From Eriocheir sinensis (Eukaryota > Arthropoda > Malacostraca > Decapoda > Varunidae), in contig NC_066549.1 of NCBI RefSeq assembly GCF_024679095.1, positions 7,630,995 through 7,694,994 on the forward strand: a DNA stretch of 64,000 bases, read 5' to 3'. The first letter of the stretch is position 1. Each line of letters starts with the position of its first letter. Made by a program: the position numbers and the translations under genes. Positions 24,628 through 35,740 of this stretch are shown in pieces. The notes under the pieces were generated by a model. The model was not told the origin of the DNA. It made no database searches and saw nothing but the letters and a program-made list of their open reading frames with translations.

Positions 24628-25556
24628 GAGGAGGAAGTGAAGATGAGAGAGAGGTTGGAGGAGGAGGAAGGAGGTAGAGGAGGAGAAGAAAGAAGGAATT
24701 GATCAGTGAGAAGAAAACAAGAAGAAGGAGGAGGAGGAGGAGGAGGAAGTGAAGATGGAAGGGAGGTTGGAGGAGGAGGAAGAAGGTAGAGGAGGAGAAG
24801 GAAGAAGAAATTGATCTGTGAGAAGTAAAACAAGAAGAAGGAGGAGGGAGAGGAAAAAGAAGAGGAGGAGGAGGAGGGAGTGAAGATGAAAGAGAGGTTA
24901 GAGGAGGAGGAAGAAGAATTGATTAGTAAGAAGAAAAAGAGGAGGAGGAGGAAGTGAAGGAGGAGAAAGATGACGAAGAAAGAAGAGATATAAAAAGATA
25001 GGAGATGGAGGAGGGAGGAAGAGGAGGAGAAAATTGCAGAAAGAGGAGATCAAGAAGAAGAAAAAGGAGAAAAATAGAGGGTGGAGGAGGAGGAGGAGGA
25101 GGAGGAGGGTGAAAAGATGAAGAAATGGAAAGGAAGGTGGAGAAGGAAGAGGACAAAATGAAATAAAAAATATAAAAAGAAGAAAAGAACAAGAAAAAGA
25201 GGAGGAGGAGGAGAAGGAAGTGCAGAGATGGAAAAGAATGAAGAGAGTGGAGGAGGAAGAAGCGGAAGAAAGAGGAGGAAGAAGTAGAGAAAGTAAAGAA
25301 AGAGATTAAGAAGTTGAAAAATAACAAGAAAAATATAGGAGGTGGAGGAGAAAGGATCGAGGAAGAGGAAGAAGGAGGAGGAAGAGGAGGAGGAGGAGGA
25401 GGAGGAGGTGAGAAAAAGAGATTAAGAAGAAGGAAATTAAATAGAAAAACAGGAGGAGGAGGAGGAGGAGAAGGAGGCAAGAGAAAGGAGGAGGAGGAGG
25501 AAGTACAGCGATGGAAAGAAGGGTGGAGGAGGAAGAAGCAGAAGGAGGAGGAGAAT
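24628..25556 (+). repeat. Polypurine (AGG/GAA) tract
   Basis: Nearly pure A/G for 930 bp, with AAATTGATCWGTGAGAAG phrases duplicated near 24697, 24810 and 24915, so ~100-bp units have multiplied. The 261-codon Ser/Pro/Phe frame on the minus strand is compositional. Confidence 0.8.
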
Positions 25557-25858
25557 ACATAGGGATACATAGGAAGAACAGACACCAGAAGACCTATCGG
25601 TCTATGGCGAGGGTGTCTGTTTACTACCGCTACTACTAGTAATCTACGTGTGGTAAGACAGGACAGAATAGATGAAGGCTCCTCCCCACCCACCTCTCCC
25701 TCCGGCAACGTGCCGGCAGGAAATAGTTAGAAGAGAACACCATGTACCTTTAAGGAAGAAAAGGTCATGGAAATTTTGCAGTAAAAAGAGAGAAATAAGA
25801 GGAAATTACTACCCTTAACTTACACTACTGGTAACCTAAGCTGTGGGGGAAAATGGCT
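25557..25858 (-). mobile_element. LINE family II, 3' UTR
   Basis: Diverged relative of the family I 3' UTR. The blocks occur in the same order: GAAGGCTCCTCCCC, a hairpin (25702-25716), a second hairpin (25740-25770), then GGAAATTACTACC. The minus-strand end reads TCTGTTCTTCC, then CTATGTATCC twice, abutting (AGG)n. No coding region. The two hairpins keep their pairing although the stems differ from family I. Confidence 0.65.
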
Positions 25859-25861
25859 TCA

Positions 25862-26135
25862 TTACATAAGAACATAAGAACATAGAAACACAGGGAGACT
25901 GGAAGAGGACGAGTGGCCTGCACAGGGCAGCCCCAGAATCCCTCCTAATACTCACGATGGGTGAGGTGTAGTTTCAGGGGCACAGGTGGAGGCTTGATCC
26001 TCGTTTTACCGGTGGTACTAGGCACGCACCAGTGACCTGTCACCTTACTGCACCCACACCTCACTCCACCTGTCATGCGGACATTAACTGTTGCTTTACT
26101 CTATTGTTGACTTTCGCTACTTGCAATCTAGGTTG
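25862..26135 (-). mobile_element. LINE family III, 3' end
   Basis: The minus strand ends GTGTTTCTATGTTCTTATG plus a second TTCTTATG, the 8-9 bp tail type of CR1-like elements. Just upstream, GGGCTGCCCTGTGCAGGCC and CGTCCTCTTCC match the same region of the LINE at 29654-31046. It is nested against the family II copy. Only a short possible C-terminal coding remnant lies at 26085-26130. Confidence 0.65.
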
Positions 26136-26480
26136 AAGGAGGAGAAGGTGGAGGAGGAGGAGGAGGAGGAGGTGAAGAAAGAGGAGATTGAAAGAAGGAA
26201 AAAAGAACAAAAAAAATAGCAGTAGGTAGAGGGGGAGAAAGGAGGAGGAGGAAGTGCAGAGATGGAAAGGAGGGTGGAGGAGGAAGAAGCAGAAGGAGGA
26301 GGAGGAGGAAAAAGAGAAGCAGAAGAAAGTGAGAAAAAAAGAAAAGAAAAAATAACAAGAACAAGAAAAAAAATAATAGGAGGAGGTGAAAGGAGGAGGA
26401 GGAAGTGCAGCGATGGAAAGGAGGGTGGAGGAGGAAGAAGCAGCAGGAGGAGGAGGAGGAGGAGGAGGAGGAGGAGGAGG
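26136..26480 (+). repeat. Polypurine tract
   Basis: (AGG)n-rich, with GTGCAGAGATGGAAAGGAGG duplicated near 26251 and 26404 (period about 150 bp) and also near 25500. The 143-171 codon minus frames are compositional. Confidence 0.8.
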
Positions 26481-26600
26481 GCGTGACGGAGGAGGACAAG
26501 ATGGCGACAGTCTCCACCTTTCCGCTTCCGGCCCCAACAATGGGTGGCCGGGGCAGCAAGACGGCCCGCCACTGTTTATTACGACCATCCCCTTTGTTTA
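26481..26600 (+). promoter_or_regulatory. Short GC-rich island with YY1- and ETS-like sites
   Basis: Between a purine tract and a pyrimidine tract lies 100 bp of CpG-containing sequence with AAGATGGCGA (26498-26507, YY1-like and a plausible start context) and CTTCCGG (26525-26531, ETS-like). An open frame from the ATG soon enters low-complexity Pro/Ser sequence. A gene start is possible but unproven. Confidence 0.25.
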
Positions 26601-26809
26601 CCCCCCCCCTTACCCCCCTTGCCCCCCTCTACCCCCCATGGCATCCTCAGAACCCCTCCCCCCTTTCCTCATCCCTCACTCCTTATTCCTTCCTCCCGTC
26701 TCCTCCTCCCTCGTCTCTCTCCTCCTCCTCCCTTCTCTTCCTCTCTAAGACAATGATAACGAGAGATAAAAGATACACTCCCTGCTTTCTTCCTCCTCCT
26801 CCTCCTCCT

Positions 26810-26841
<32 letters not shown>

Positions 26842-26968
26842 CTCTTCCGCTCCTTCTCCTCCTCCTCCTAATCCTCTGTCTCCATGTGAGGAATGAGATG
26901 AGAGGGATGGAAGATACATAGTTCTCTGCTCTATATCACTTCCTCTTCTTCCTCCTCTTCCTCTTCCT

Positions 26969-27005
<37 letters not shown>

Positions 27006-27065
27006 TTCTTCTTCTTCTTCTTCTTCTTCCTCCTCCTCCTCCTCAAGGGAAAGCTTTCAAGAGGG
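26601..27065 (+). repeat. C-rich pyrimidine tract and (CCT/CTT)n
   Basis: CCCCCCT-type sequence to 26745, a short mixed segment, then CCT/CTT runs (26798-26870 and 26940-27045). Confidence 0.8.
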
Positions 27066-27108
27066 GAAGAGTGATAATTGATAAGGTAAGATTAAATGAG
27101 GATAGGGG

Positions 27109-27111
27109 ATG

Positions 27112-27168
<57 letters not shown>

Positions 27169-27676
27169 ACACTCTCACTGCTCTTCATTCAGTTAAATCC
27201 TGTTAACTGTATGCGTATTTTCTCTTCCTTTTCTTTTTTTTTCTTTTCACCTTTTTTATTCTTTTTATTTTATTTTTACTTATTTCTAGCCTTGAGATCG
27301 AAAGTGTGACGCATTTACCTACATTCAGTATTCAAAGACGCCATTCCAGTTCCTCTTTTTTTTTTCTTTTTGTTTACTTTTTATCTTTATCTTGTCTTTG
27401 TGCTTATTTGTTTGTTGTTATTTTTATCTTTATCTTCATTTTTTGCCATATTTTTCAGTATTTGTTTCTTTATCTTTTTTTTTGCCATATTTTTCAGTAT
27501 TTGTTTCTTTATCTTCATTTTTTTGCCATATTTATTATTATTTTTATATTTATCTTCATCTTTTTGTCATTATTTTTATCTATCTTCATTTTTTTTTTGC
27601 CATATTTGTCATTATTTTTTATCTTTTCTCTATTTCTTTCCTTTACTTCAACCACATTCTCATACAGAGCTTCTTC

Positions 27677-27708
<32 letters not shown>

Positions 27709-27850
27709 TATTATTATCATTATTTTCACACCTTCACACACTTGTCTTCGGTCACGACTCTATGTTATTGTTTCCCAGACCAAGGCCAAGACATGGTCAC
27801 CAAATTGCACGCACGCCCCCTCCCCCAATTAGTACTCACACCAGGAAAAT
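27109..27850 (+). repeat. (CA)n and T-rich repeat with 45-50-bp units
   Basis: (CT)n/(CA)n at 27112-27166. Then T-rich sequence in which TTTGCCATATTTTTCAGTAT recurs near 27443 and 27481, with related units to 27600, then (ATC)n near 27680-27710. Confidence 0.75.
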
Positions 27851-27854
27851 GAGG

Positions 27855-28500
27855 AAAACGTAAGAATCGGGAAATTTGAGTCGAGGCGTAAAATATATAA
27901 TTTTATGAAGGAGGCGAAATGAAAAAAATATATATGGATACGGTTTTTTTTTAACTTAACTGAAATACAAAAAATAAAATAAAAACAAGACATCGGAGAG
28001 AGACAAAGAAAGAAGTCTGAGATGAGAAATGAAAAAGAAAGAAAGAAAGAGAGGGAAATAAGGGAGACCAAAGGGAAGTAGTAGTAGTAATAGTAGTAGT
28101 AATAGTAGTAGTAGTAGGAGGAGGAGGAAGAGGAGTGAAGGAAACGTTTGAGTCGGAAAATTTGAATCGATATGTAAACAATTTAATTTTATGAAGGAGG
28201 CAAAATGAAAAAATAAATGGATACGTTTTTTATAACTGAACTGAAATACAAAAAAGAGAATAACTAGACATCGGAGAGACACAAGGAAAGAACTTTGAGA
28301 TGAGAAATGAAAACAAAGAGAGAAAGAAAGAAAGAGAGGGATATAAGGGAGACCAAAGGGAAGGAGGAGGAGGAGGAGGAGGAGGAGGAGTGAAGTGTGT
28401 TATGTGACTGAGAAAAAGAAAGGAAAGAATGAAAGAAAATATATTGAGGAACAGATAGATAATAATGAATTTGACGACCACAGGGAAAGAAAACACATCC
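27855..28500 (+). repeat. Repeat family C, two tandem copies
   Basis: Copy 1 (about 27855-28140) and copy 2 (about 28140-28430) share AATTTTATGAAGGAGGC, ACTGAAATACAAAAAA, GACATCGGAGAGA and GAGATGAGAAATGAAAA, and TAAGGGAGACCAAAGGGAAG, with (GTA)n or (AGG)n at the unit ends. Copy 2 continues with TTATGTGACTGAG and AAAATATATTGAGGAAC, as at 21798-22335. Confidence 0.75.
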
Positions 28501-28510
28501 CTTTGTTATA

Positions 28511-28630
<120 letters not shown>

Positions 28631-28908
28631 AGCCCCCTACCCCCCCACGTAAATAATAGCTCTCACCACAGGACAGAAGTAACACACCATGCAACGCACA
28701 TTACTTTCTTTTTGTTTCTTAAAGCAAAAGAGAACGACCATCAGCTACAGCCTCTTCTACGCCTTTCCTTCTCCTCCTCCTTCTCCTCTTCCTCCTCCTC
28801 CTAGTACGTCATATATCACGGCAGCCACTATAAATAAAATTCGCCTGCGCCACTAACGGGCTGGGGTCGCCGACGAGACCCCTCAAGAAAGCCTCCCGGC
28901 GCTACAGG

Positions 28909-28946
<38 letters not shown>
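28631..28946 (+). other. Complex sequence ending in a 38-bp A-run
   Basis: The last ~90 bp before the A-run (28909-28946) is GC-rich and non-repetitive (GGCTGGGGTCGCCGACGAGA, CCCGGCGCTACAGGCAGC). Position directly before a long poly-A fits a retroposed RNA or SINE, but no source is recognised and I see no target duplication. Confidence 0.3.
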
Positions 28947-28949
<3 letters not shown>

Positions 28950-29154
28950 CATGTCTGGGTAGTTCTATACCTCAAGTGACACAGGTGTGGTGAGGTGTGG
29001 TGAGTCCGAGTGTATACCTGTTGAAAGTACCTGTTACCTGCCGGTGGTGTGATCTTTAACGAGCGTAACACAGCAGGGGATGGACAGAGAGCTATATAGG
29101 CGTCATTTGAACAGGTGATGGGAATCTGTAAGCTGTTTTATGAGGGTGACGATG
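28947..29154. other. Complex sequence, no feature
   Basis: Non-repetitive, with GAGGTGTGGTGAG-type short direct repeats. Nothing recognised. Confidence 0.35.
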
Positions 29155-29352
<198 letters not shown>

Positions 29353-29521
29353 ATGATAAAATAACCTTCCTCACCATCTCCACGCCTCTTCCTTCTCCAG
29401 ACTTTCTCCTCTCCCTTATCATCACTATCATCATCATTATCATCAGAAGCAACAACTCCTTCGTACCCGGTTATCTCCTCCCAGCGACGATAAGACTCAC
29501 AGCGGCGGCGTTTGTACTCAG

Positions 29522-29593
29522 TCCTCGGTAGTATAGTGGTGAGTATCCCCGCCTGTCACGCGGGAGACCGGGGTTCGATTCCCCGCCGGGGAG
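29522..29593 (+). tRNA. tRNA-Asp (anticodon GTC)
   Basis: A 72-nt cloverleaf. Acceptor arm TCCTCGG pairs with CCGGGGA (one T-G pair), discriminator G. Anticodon stem CCCGC/GCGGG holds the loop CTGTCAC with GTC at 29555-29557. The T arm contains GGTTCGATTCC, which is also the B box; the A box is TAGTATAGTGGT. No intron, and 3' CCA not encoded, as usual for eukaryotes. T5 at about 29604-29608 (CATTTTTATT) is a plausible Pol III terminator. Very close to the animal tRNA-Asp consensus, so probably functional. A second, identical gene faces it at 31130-31201. Confidence 0.97.
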
Positions 29594-29603
29594 GACAACA
29601 TTT

Positions 29604-29608
29604 TTATT
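29604..29608 (+). terminator. Pol III terminator (T5) of tRNA-Asp
   Basis: A run of five T, 11 nt after the tRNA 3' end, conserved in the facing copy. Confidence 0.7.
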
Positions 29609-29653
29609 GTCTAATGTTAGACTTCATGGGGTGGTTGATGGTCCTTGATTGCT

Positions 29654-30985
29654 GTGGTCATGTTACGCCGATTTTCAAAAAGGGAGACAAGTCAGCCATC
29701 TCAAATTATCGCCCAATTAGCTTAATATCAGTTGTAGGAAAGATGGAGTCAATTATAGCCGGGAGCATTCGGGACCATCTAGAGAAGCATAGTTTAATTC
29801 ATGATTCACAGCATGGGTTCACAAAGGGCAGGTCTTGCCTTACTAACCTGTTGTCCTTCTACACTAAAGTAATCGAGGCGGTTGACAGAGGTGAAAACTA
29901 TGACATATTATATCTAGATTTCAATAAAGCGTTCGACAAAGTTCCTCATCAACGGCTGTTACTAAAATTACAGGCTCACGGCGTAGATGGGAAAGTTTTG
30001 AACTGGATCAGGGCGTGGCTTAGTGGTAGGAAGCAGAGAGTGCAAATCAATGGTAAAAAATCTGAATGGGGCAGTGTTACGAGTGGAGTCCCACAAGGGT
30101 CGGTGCTGGGTCCTCTGCTTTTTATTATTTACATCAATGACTTGGACACAGGAATTAGTATTGATGTCAGCAAGTTCGCAGATGATACCAAGATCGGTAG
30201 AGTAATCCAATCAGACAGGGACGCTAGCGTTCTCCAGGATGAGCTTGACAGACTATATGATTGGGCGGGAAAGTGGCAGATGGAATTCAATATCGGGCAG
30301 TGTAGCATTCTGAGCGTAGGTAGGAATAGCCCCTCACAAAATTACTCCTTAAATGGCACTCCTCTAAGTAGGTCTGGGCGTGAGAGAGACTTAGTATTCC
30401 TAGTGAGCGCTGACCTCCGTCCTAGGGCTCAATGCATTCAGGCTAAAAATCGGGCAAACAGAGTACTTGGTTTCATCTCAAGGAGCGCAAGCAATAGGAG
30501 CGCTGAAGTCATCCTCAAACTTTACTTAGCACTAGTTAGACCTCATCTCGATTATGCAGTTCAGTTCTGGTCCCCCTACTATAGAATGGATATCAAGATG
30601 TTAGAATCTGTACAGAGGAGGATGACAAAAATGATTCAGGGGGTGAGAAACTTGCCTTATGAAGACAGGCTGAACCATTTAAATCTACACTCTCTAGAAA
30701 GGCGAAGGTTGCGAGGAGACTTGATCGAAGTCTATAAATGGATGAAGGGCTTTAATAAAGGGGATGTCAATAAGATTTTGATAGTAAAAGAGCCAGGTAG
30801 GACGCGTAGCAATGGTTTTAAGTTAGACAAATTCAGATTCAACAAAGACAGGCAAAAATTGGTTCACCAATAGAGTGGTGGACGAATGGAACAGGCTTGG
30901 GAGCCCTGTTGTGGGTGCCAATACCATAGATACATTCAAGAAGAGGTTAGATAAAGCCATGGATGGTGAAGTAAGGTGGGGTTGA
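29654..30985 (+). pseudogene. LINE reverse transcriptase, near-complete palm, frameshifted
   Basis: Opens with VTPIFKKGDKSAISNYRPIS (RT motif 0-1 region). Motif A is LYLDFNKAFD, motif B is SGVPQGSVLGPLLF and motif C is FADD (30175-30186). Then EFNIGQC, LVRPHLDYAVQFWSP, ESVQRRMTKMIQGVRNLPYE and RRLRGDLIEV follow. A one-base shift near 30853 ends the first frame at 30873; the family-typical C-terminus (NRVVDEWNRLGSPVVGANT, then FKKRLDKAM) continues in another frame to TGA at 30983-30985. The open frame also extends upstream through the tRNA, an accident of reading. Catalytic residues are intact; the protein is not. Confidence 0.88.
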
Positions 30986-31046
30986 ATGTACAGGAGCTGC
31001 CTTGTATAGGCCAACCGGCCTCTTGCGGACTCCTTACGTTCTTATG
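29654..31046 (+). mobile_element. CR1/Jockey-like LINE (family III), 5'-truncated
   Basis: Lies between the two tRNA-Asp arms in the plus orientation. It starts within the N-terminal part of the RT domain, carries most of the RT, and ends in a 60-nt 3' UTR with GAGCTGCCTTGTATAGGCC and ACGTTCTTATGTC, the tail type seen at 25862-26135. The endonuclease domain and ORF1 are missing. Flanking target duplications are not obvious. Confidence 0.85.
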
Positions 31047-31097
31047 TCAGCTTTCGTTATCTTATTGAAGGAATTAATCTCTCTCTCTCTCAGCGAC

Positions 31098-31250
31098 GCA
31101 ATCAAGGACCTAACAATAAAAATGTTGTCCTCCCCGGCGGGGAATCGAACCCCGGTCTCCCGCGTGACAGGCGGGGATACTCACCACTATACTACCGAGG
31201 ACTGAGTGTAAGCGCCGCAACTGTGAATCTTATCATCGCTGGGAGGAGAG
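31098..31250 (-). repeat. Right arm of the tRNA-Asp inverted repeat
   Basis: Reverse complement of the left arm at 29474-29653, with gene-flanking substitutions. A short (CT)n stretch and 50 bp of complex sequence separate it from the LINE tail. Confidence 0.85.
31130..31201 (-). tRNA. tRNA-Asp (anticodon GTC), inverted copy
   Basis: Identical over all 72 nt to the gene at 29522-29593, including A box, B box and anticodon (31166-31168 on the plus strand as GAC). The 17 nt after the gene, with its T5 terminator, are also identical, while the upstream flank differs at several positions. The two genes are convergent, 1.5 kb apart. Confidence 0.97.
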
Positions 31251-32150
31251 AGAGATTCATTTTCCGGTATGCGGGTGAAATGTTTTCACCTCAGGGAACT
31301 AGACGCCCCTGCTTTGCATAGTCACAGGTCACACTTGGACAAGATGTAATACCTGATGTCTCCCGTGCCAGGGTCACGGTGAAGCCTGTGGGCAGCAGCA
31401 GTGGTGGATTGGACTGCAGGCAGAGGATCTCTTTATGAGACAATGGTTGGAGTTCCAGGGTCCTAGTCAGCTGGACCGTGCCTAATTATTTAGGCCTGCG
31501 GTGTAGAGGAGTGTGGCGACCTCTGCACTAAAAAGCCTCCCTGGGAACCAGTTGTCCCTCCCCTCTATCGACGGTACTCCCATCCCTATTCTGCATAACA
31601 GCTGGTTCTTGTTCTTTTCTCCTGAAAGAGATGTCTTCCGTGCGCCTTTTGAGTTTGTACCTCCTGGCTTCTAGGTGAAGTTTCTGAGGGTTTTCCTTAT
31701 ACTCAAGGAATATTTCAGCCTTTGGGTCTCTGGAAGGGCGTCTGATACTCTCTAGAGTTGGTGGAGAACACCTGGTGACAGATGTCACTGGCCAGGCATC
31801 GCAAGGGTCGCGGAGTTGTGTTAGAGTTAGAGGATTCGGAAAGTGGGAGCGAATTGCTGGTTCCTCTCCTCCCTTGCCAACCTTGCTCTGGGTGACTACG
31901 CCGGCCCCGTTCTATGGGACAAAACTACGAGGACAATAGCTGAAAAGCGCCGGGTTGTGAAAGTCTCTCTCGGGACCGAGGCTCAGGACAAGCGATTGGT
32001 CTTTGAGGCGTTTTCAAGACCCTGTGGGAGCGAACTCCCAGTGTTGGAGGCATCTAACACAGTAGTATCTAATTTCCATCCACAATTTTTATCCAGTTCA
32101 ATTTATGGTCACACTTTAAGTTATTTCGAAAGTGCTTTTTGATATTTGCC
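31251..32150. other. Complex low-copy sequence, unrecognised
   Basis: About 900 bp of non-repetitive sequence with balanced composition, unusual in this window. It holds a minus frame of 86 codons (31528-31788, charged, with KLHLEARRYKLKRRTED) and a plus frame of 99 codons (31843-32142, with GANCWFLSSLANLALGDYAG). Neither matches a family I can defend. It could be the body of an old transposable element or a degraded gene. Confidence 0.4.
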
Positions 32151-33261
<1,111 letters not shown>

Positions 33262-33264
<3 letters not shown>

Positions 33265-33808
33265 CTGGACAATTTTTTAATCATGGGTTTATTATATTAT
33301 TGTTTTTGTATTGTTTGAGTATTTTGTTTTATTATCTTAGGTAGTCTATGTTCGGAAAGATAAACTATGATAATAATAATAGTAATAATAAAGCTCTATC
33401 TATTTATCTATCTATCCATTTTAACTTACACCTGTAGATTTCACCTGTTCCGCCTCCCTGCCTTCAGCGTGCTCCAGGCGTCCACTCCAGCGCCGCCAAG
33501 CTGTCACTCGAGGCCCAGGGCAGGCGATGTCTCTCCATGAACCTGTGGGAACCTGTGACGCATGCCTTCTATTTGTTTCCCAGCACCTCAAGTATTTACC
33601 CTCCTGGCCTCTCTCTAGTGTCTCCCTCATCCCCGTCAAGGCCCCCGCCATCATCATTTTATTTGTTCGTGGGAATGCCGTTTATTGCCTCAGAAAAAAG
33701 ATGACCTGCCATTCAGTGCTTTTGCTGCCGAGAAACACATGTCATCCTCATTCTTATGCTCGGCGCGGGAATGAAGCAAGTGTCCCAGTCGAGTGAACGG
33801 AGCGAGCG

Positions 33809-33811
<3 letters not shown>
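33262..33811. other. Complex sequence, no gene supported
   Basis: AT-rich to 33420, then moderate-GC sequence. Two opposing frames of 78-89 codons overlap at 33421-33796. Neither shows a recognisable domain. Confidence 0.35.
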
Positions 33812-33875
<64 letters not shown>

Positions 33876-34065
33876 TGGTCCTGAGTGACCTTACAGTCTA
33901 ATAAGCCACACTGACACAAGGCAAAACTCTTAATAACTCTTCCGCTCTTCTGCTCAATAGAAAAGAAAAATAAATGGAGTAAGGAATGTATATTTTGTAA
34001 TTTGCTAATAGCTCGAATTTTGCCGTGTTAGAGTAAGTTCATTTGTCCTAATACGTCATTTTTTC

Positions 34066-34147
<82 letters not shown>
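33812..34147. repeat. (CA)n and (GA)n microsatellites
   Basis: (CA)n at about 33812-33872 and (GA)n at about 34070-34146, separated by 190 bp of AT-rich complex sequence. Confidence 0.9.
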
Positions 34148-34148
<1 letters not shown>

Positions 34149-34329
34149 GTGTTCCTGAATATCTTAACATTTATTTTAAGCTCAGTACAGCAGGACCAGC
34201 GACATAAGTAGACACACAGACAGACAAATAGAAAGACAAACAGACAGAAAAACAGACAGACTAGTTGTCTTCCTGAATCTCAACATTTATTCTAAGTTCA
34301 GTACAGCAGGACCAGCGACACAAGTAGAC

Positions 34330-34367
<38 letters not shown>

Positions 34368-34540
34368 TAGTTGTGTTCCTGAATATCTCAACACTTATTC
34401 TAATCTCAGTACAGCAGGAACAGCGACACAAGTAGACACAGACAGACAGACAGACAAACAGACAGACTAGTTGTGTTCCTGAATATCTCAACACATATTC
34501 TAATCTCAGTACAGCAGGACCAGCGACACAAGTAGACACA
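34148..34540 (+). repeat. ~100-bp tandem repeat, 4 copies, with (ACAG)n ends
   Basis: TTGTGTTCCTGAATATCT starts copies at about 34147, 34264, 34370 and 34469. Each runs through CAGTACAGCAGGACCAGCGA into a variable (CAGA)n block. The fourth copy leaves the pattern at ACATCTTGCC. Confidence 0.85.
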
Positions 34541-34760
34541 TCTTGCCTCGGCCAGGAAGATCAACACGCTTCTCACGCTGCTGTTTCCTCCCGACAGGTG
34601 AGCGGCGGGGCGGGGCGGAGCGGGCGGCCGGATGCTGAGACTGCCGTGCCCTGGGGGTCAGCCACTCAGGGGGGCCCAGCAGCACTCCAGGTAAGCCAGG
34701 GTGACCTTGCTCGGGGGGTCTCGCGGGCACCCTCACCACAAAGGAAGGAGCAGATGAAGA
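34541..34760 (+). promoter_or_regulatory. GC-box island with two consensus splice donors
   Basis: CpG-rich segment with GGGGCGGGGCGG (34607-34618, Sp1/KLF type). CAG|GTGAGC lies at 34595-34603 and CAG|GTAAGC at 34688-34696; both are near-ideal 5' splice sites. One reading is a CpG promoter with a short first exon ending at either donor. No TATA box. Unproven. Confidence 0.3.
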
Positions 34761-34834
34761 AATAATAATAAAACGTTGGGGGATTACCGAGACGTGTCCC
34801 GAGCGAAAAATATGAACTGCTGTGTTGTAGAAGC

Positions 34835-35148
34835 ATCAAGGTATCAGGACGCCTCTCCTCCCGAAATTGACCTCTCTTTCGGCCACCTATTTTGATTCTT
34901 TTTATAGGAGCAGCGAGTAGCGGGCTTTTTTATTATTGTTTCCTTTTTTTGTGTGCCTTTGAGCTGTCTCCTTTGTTGTAAAAAAAAAAAAAAGTATCAG
35001 GACACCTCTCCTCCCGAAATTGACCTCTCTTTCGGCCACCTGTTTTGATTATTTTTATAGGAGCAGCGAGTAGCGGGCTTTTTTTTATTATTGTTTCCTT
35101 GTTTTGTGTGCCTTTGAGCTGTCTCCTTTGTTGTAAAAAAAAAAAAAA
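34835..35148 (+). mobile_element. SINE-like family S, two head-to-tail copies
   Basis: Copies at 34835-34993 and 34994-35148 begin GTATCAGGACRCCTCTCCTC, contain GGAGCAGCGAGTAGCGGGC and end GAGCTGTCTCCTTTGTTGTA plus A13-14. The copies are about 95 percent alike by eye, so the duplication is recent. Confidence 0.7.
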
Positions 35149-35275
35149 GGCAACCGTGAAGTAAGTAAAGTTGGGTGCATACGCTATAGCTACGCGTGGC
35201 CTCGGTGCTCATCTCCTTCGCATTAGCCCTTGAGCCTGTGTTGGGGGAGTAACAATCCACCTCCTTACCAAAATT
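35149..35275 (+). repeat. Family S downstream block
   Basis: GTAAAGTTGGGTGCATACGC, GGCCTCGGTGCTCATCTCC and GCCCTTGAGCCTGTG. Related blocks are at 4700-4845 (+) and 48245-48300 (-). Confidence 0.5.
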
Positions 35276-35483
35276 ATAAACTGCTGATGTGGGAGTAACA
35301 AGACATCACTCATTAATGAAAAAAAGGTTGTATATGAAAATGCAGGAATGTACGATTTACCTGTAGTATAGTGATTGCCAGGTATCACAATATTGGTGGA
35401 AAGGTAGGCAGTACGGCACTGAGAACATACACCATGACGAATGAGTGTTTTTTTTTTTTTATTTATTTATTTATTTTTAGTTA
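35276..35483. other. AT-rich complex sequence
   Basis: Non-repetitive, apart from a T-run and (TTTA)n at 35448-35478 just before the fold-back element. Confidence 0.35.
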
Positions 35484-35735
35484 ATAGTGTCTTCCATTTA
35501 GCGTAACCTGTTTTTGGGTCGTGATCTGTAGTCCCTCATAGAGTCCCGACTACCTAAGATTTGGACGCCATTATTGGGCCTGTTTTCGCCGTGCTTTTCA
35601 AACGCTAGCACACGCTCTCGTGGTGAAAACAGGACCAATAATGGCGTCCAAATCTTAGGTTGTCGGGACTCTATCTATCAAGGGACTCTACAGATCACGA
35701 CCCAGAAACAGGTTATGCTAAATGGAAGAGGCTAT
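35484..35735. mobile_element. Fold-back element, ~110-bp inverted arms
   Basis: The left arm (about 35484-35590) and right arm (about 35620-35735) are reverse complements with few mismatches. They share CTTCCATTTAGCRTAACCTG, GGGTCGTGATCTGTAG, TAAGATTTGGACGCCATTAT and CCTGTTTTC. The loop is about 30 bp, and no coding capacity exists. A fold-back or MITE-type element; its RNA would form a long hairpin. It sits immediately beside a family M MITE. Confidence 0.8.
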
Positions 35736-35740
35736 AAGAA

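Larger units (their letters stand above)
29474..29653 (+). repeat. Left arm of the tRNA-Asp inverted repeat
   Basis: Matches the reverse complement of 31098-31250. The shared part includes TCTCCTCCCAGCGAYGATAA, the whole tRNA gene, GACAACATTTTTATTGT after it, and GGTCCTTGATTGC. The left arm has about 28 bp of extra sequence between the last two blocks. About seven differences occur in the ~45 bp 5' of the tRNA, none in the tRNA. Confidence 0.85.

Noticed and set aside
29512..29655. N-terminal 48 codons of the RT open frame
   Set aside because: They translate the tRNA-Asp gene and its flank, so they are not part of the LINE protein.
31843..32142. Resemblance of GANCWFLSSLANLA to the calpain active-site Cys region
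   Set aside because: Only a few residues match, the rest of the protease domain is absent, and the frame runs into LINE sequence.
33421..33796. Opposing 78- and 89-codon frames in complex sequence
   Set aside because: No domain, no splice context I trust, and both strands open over the same bases.
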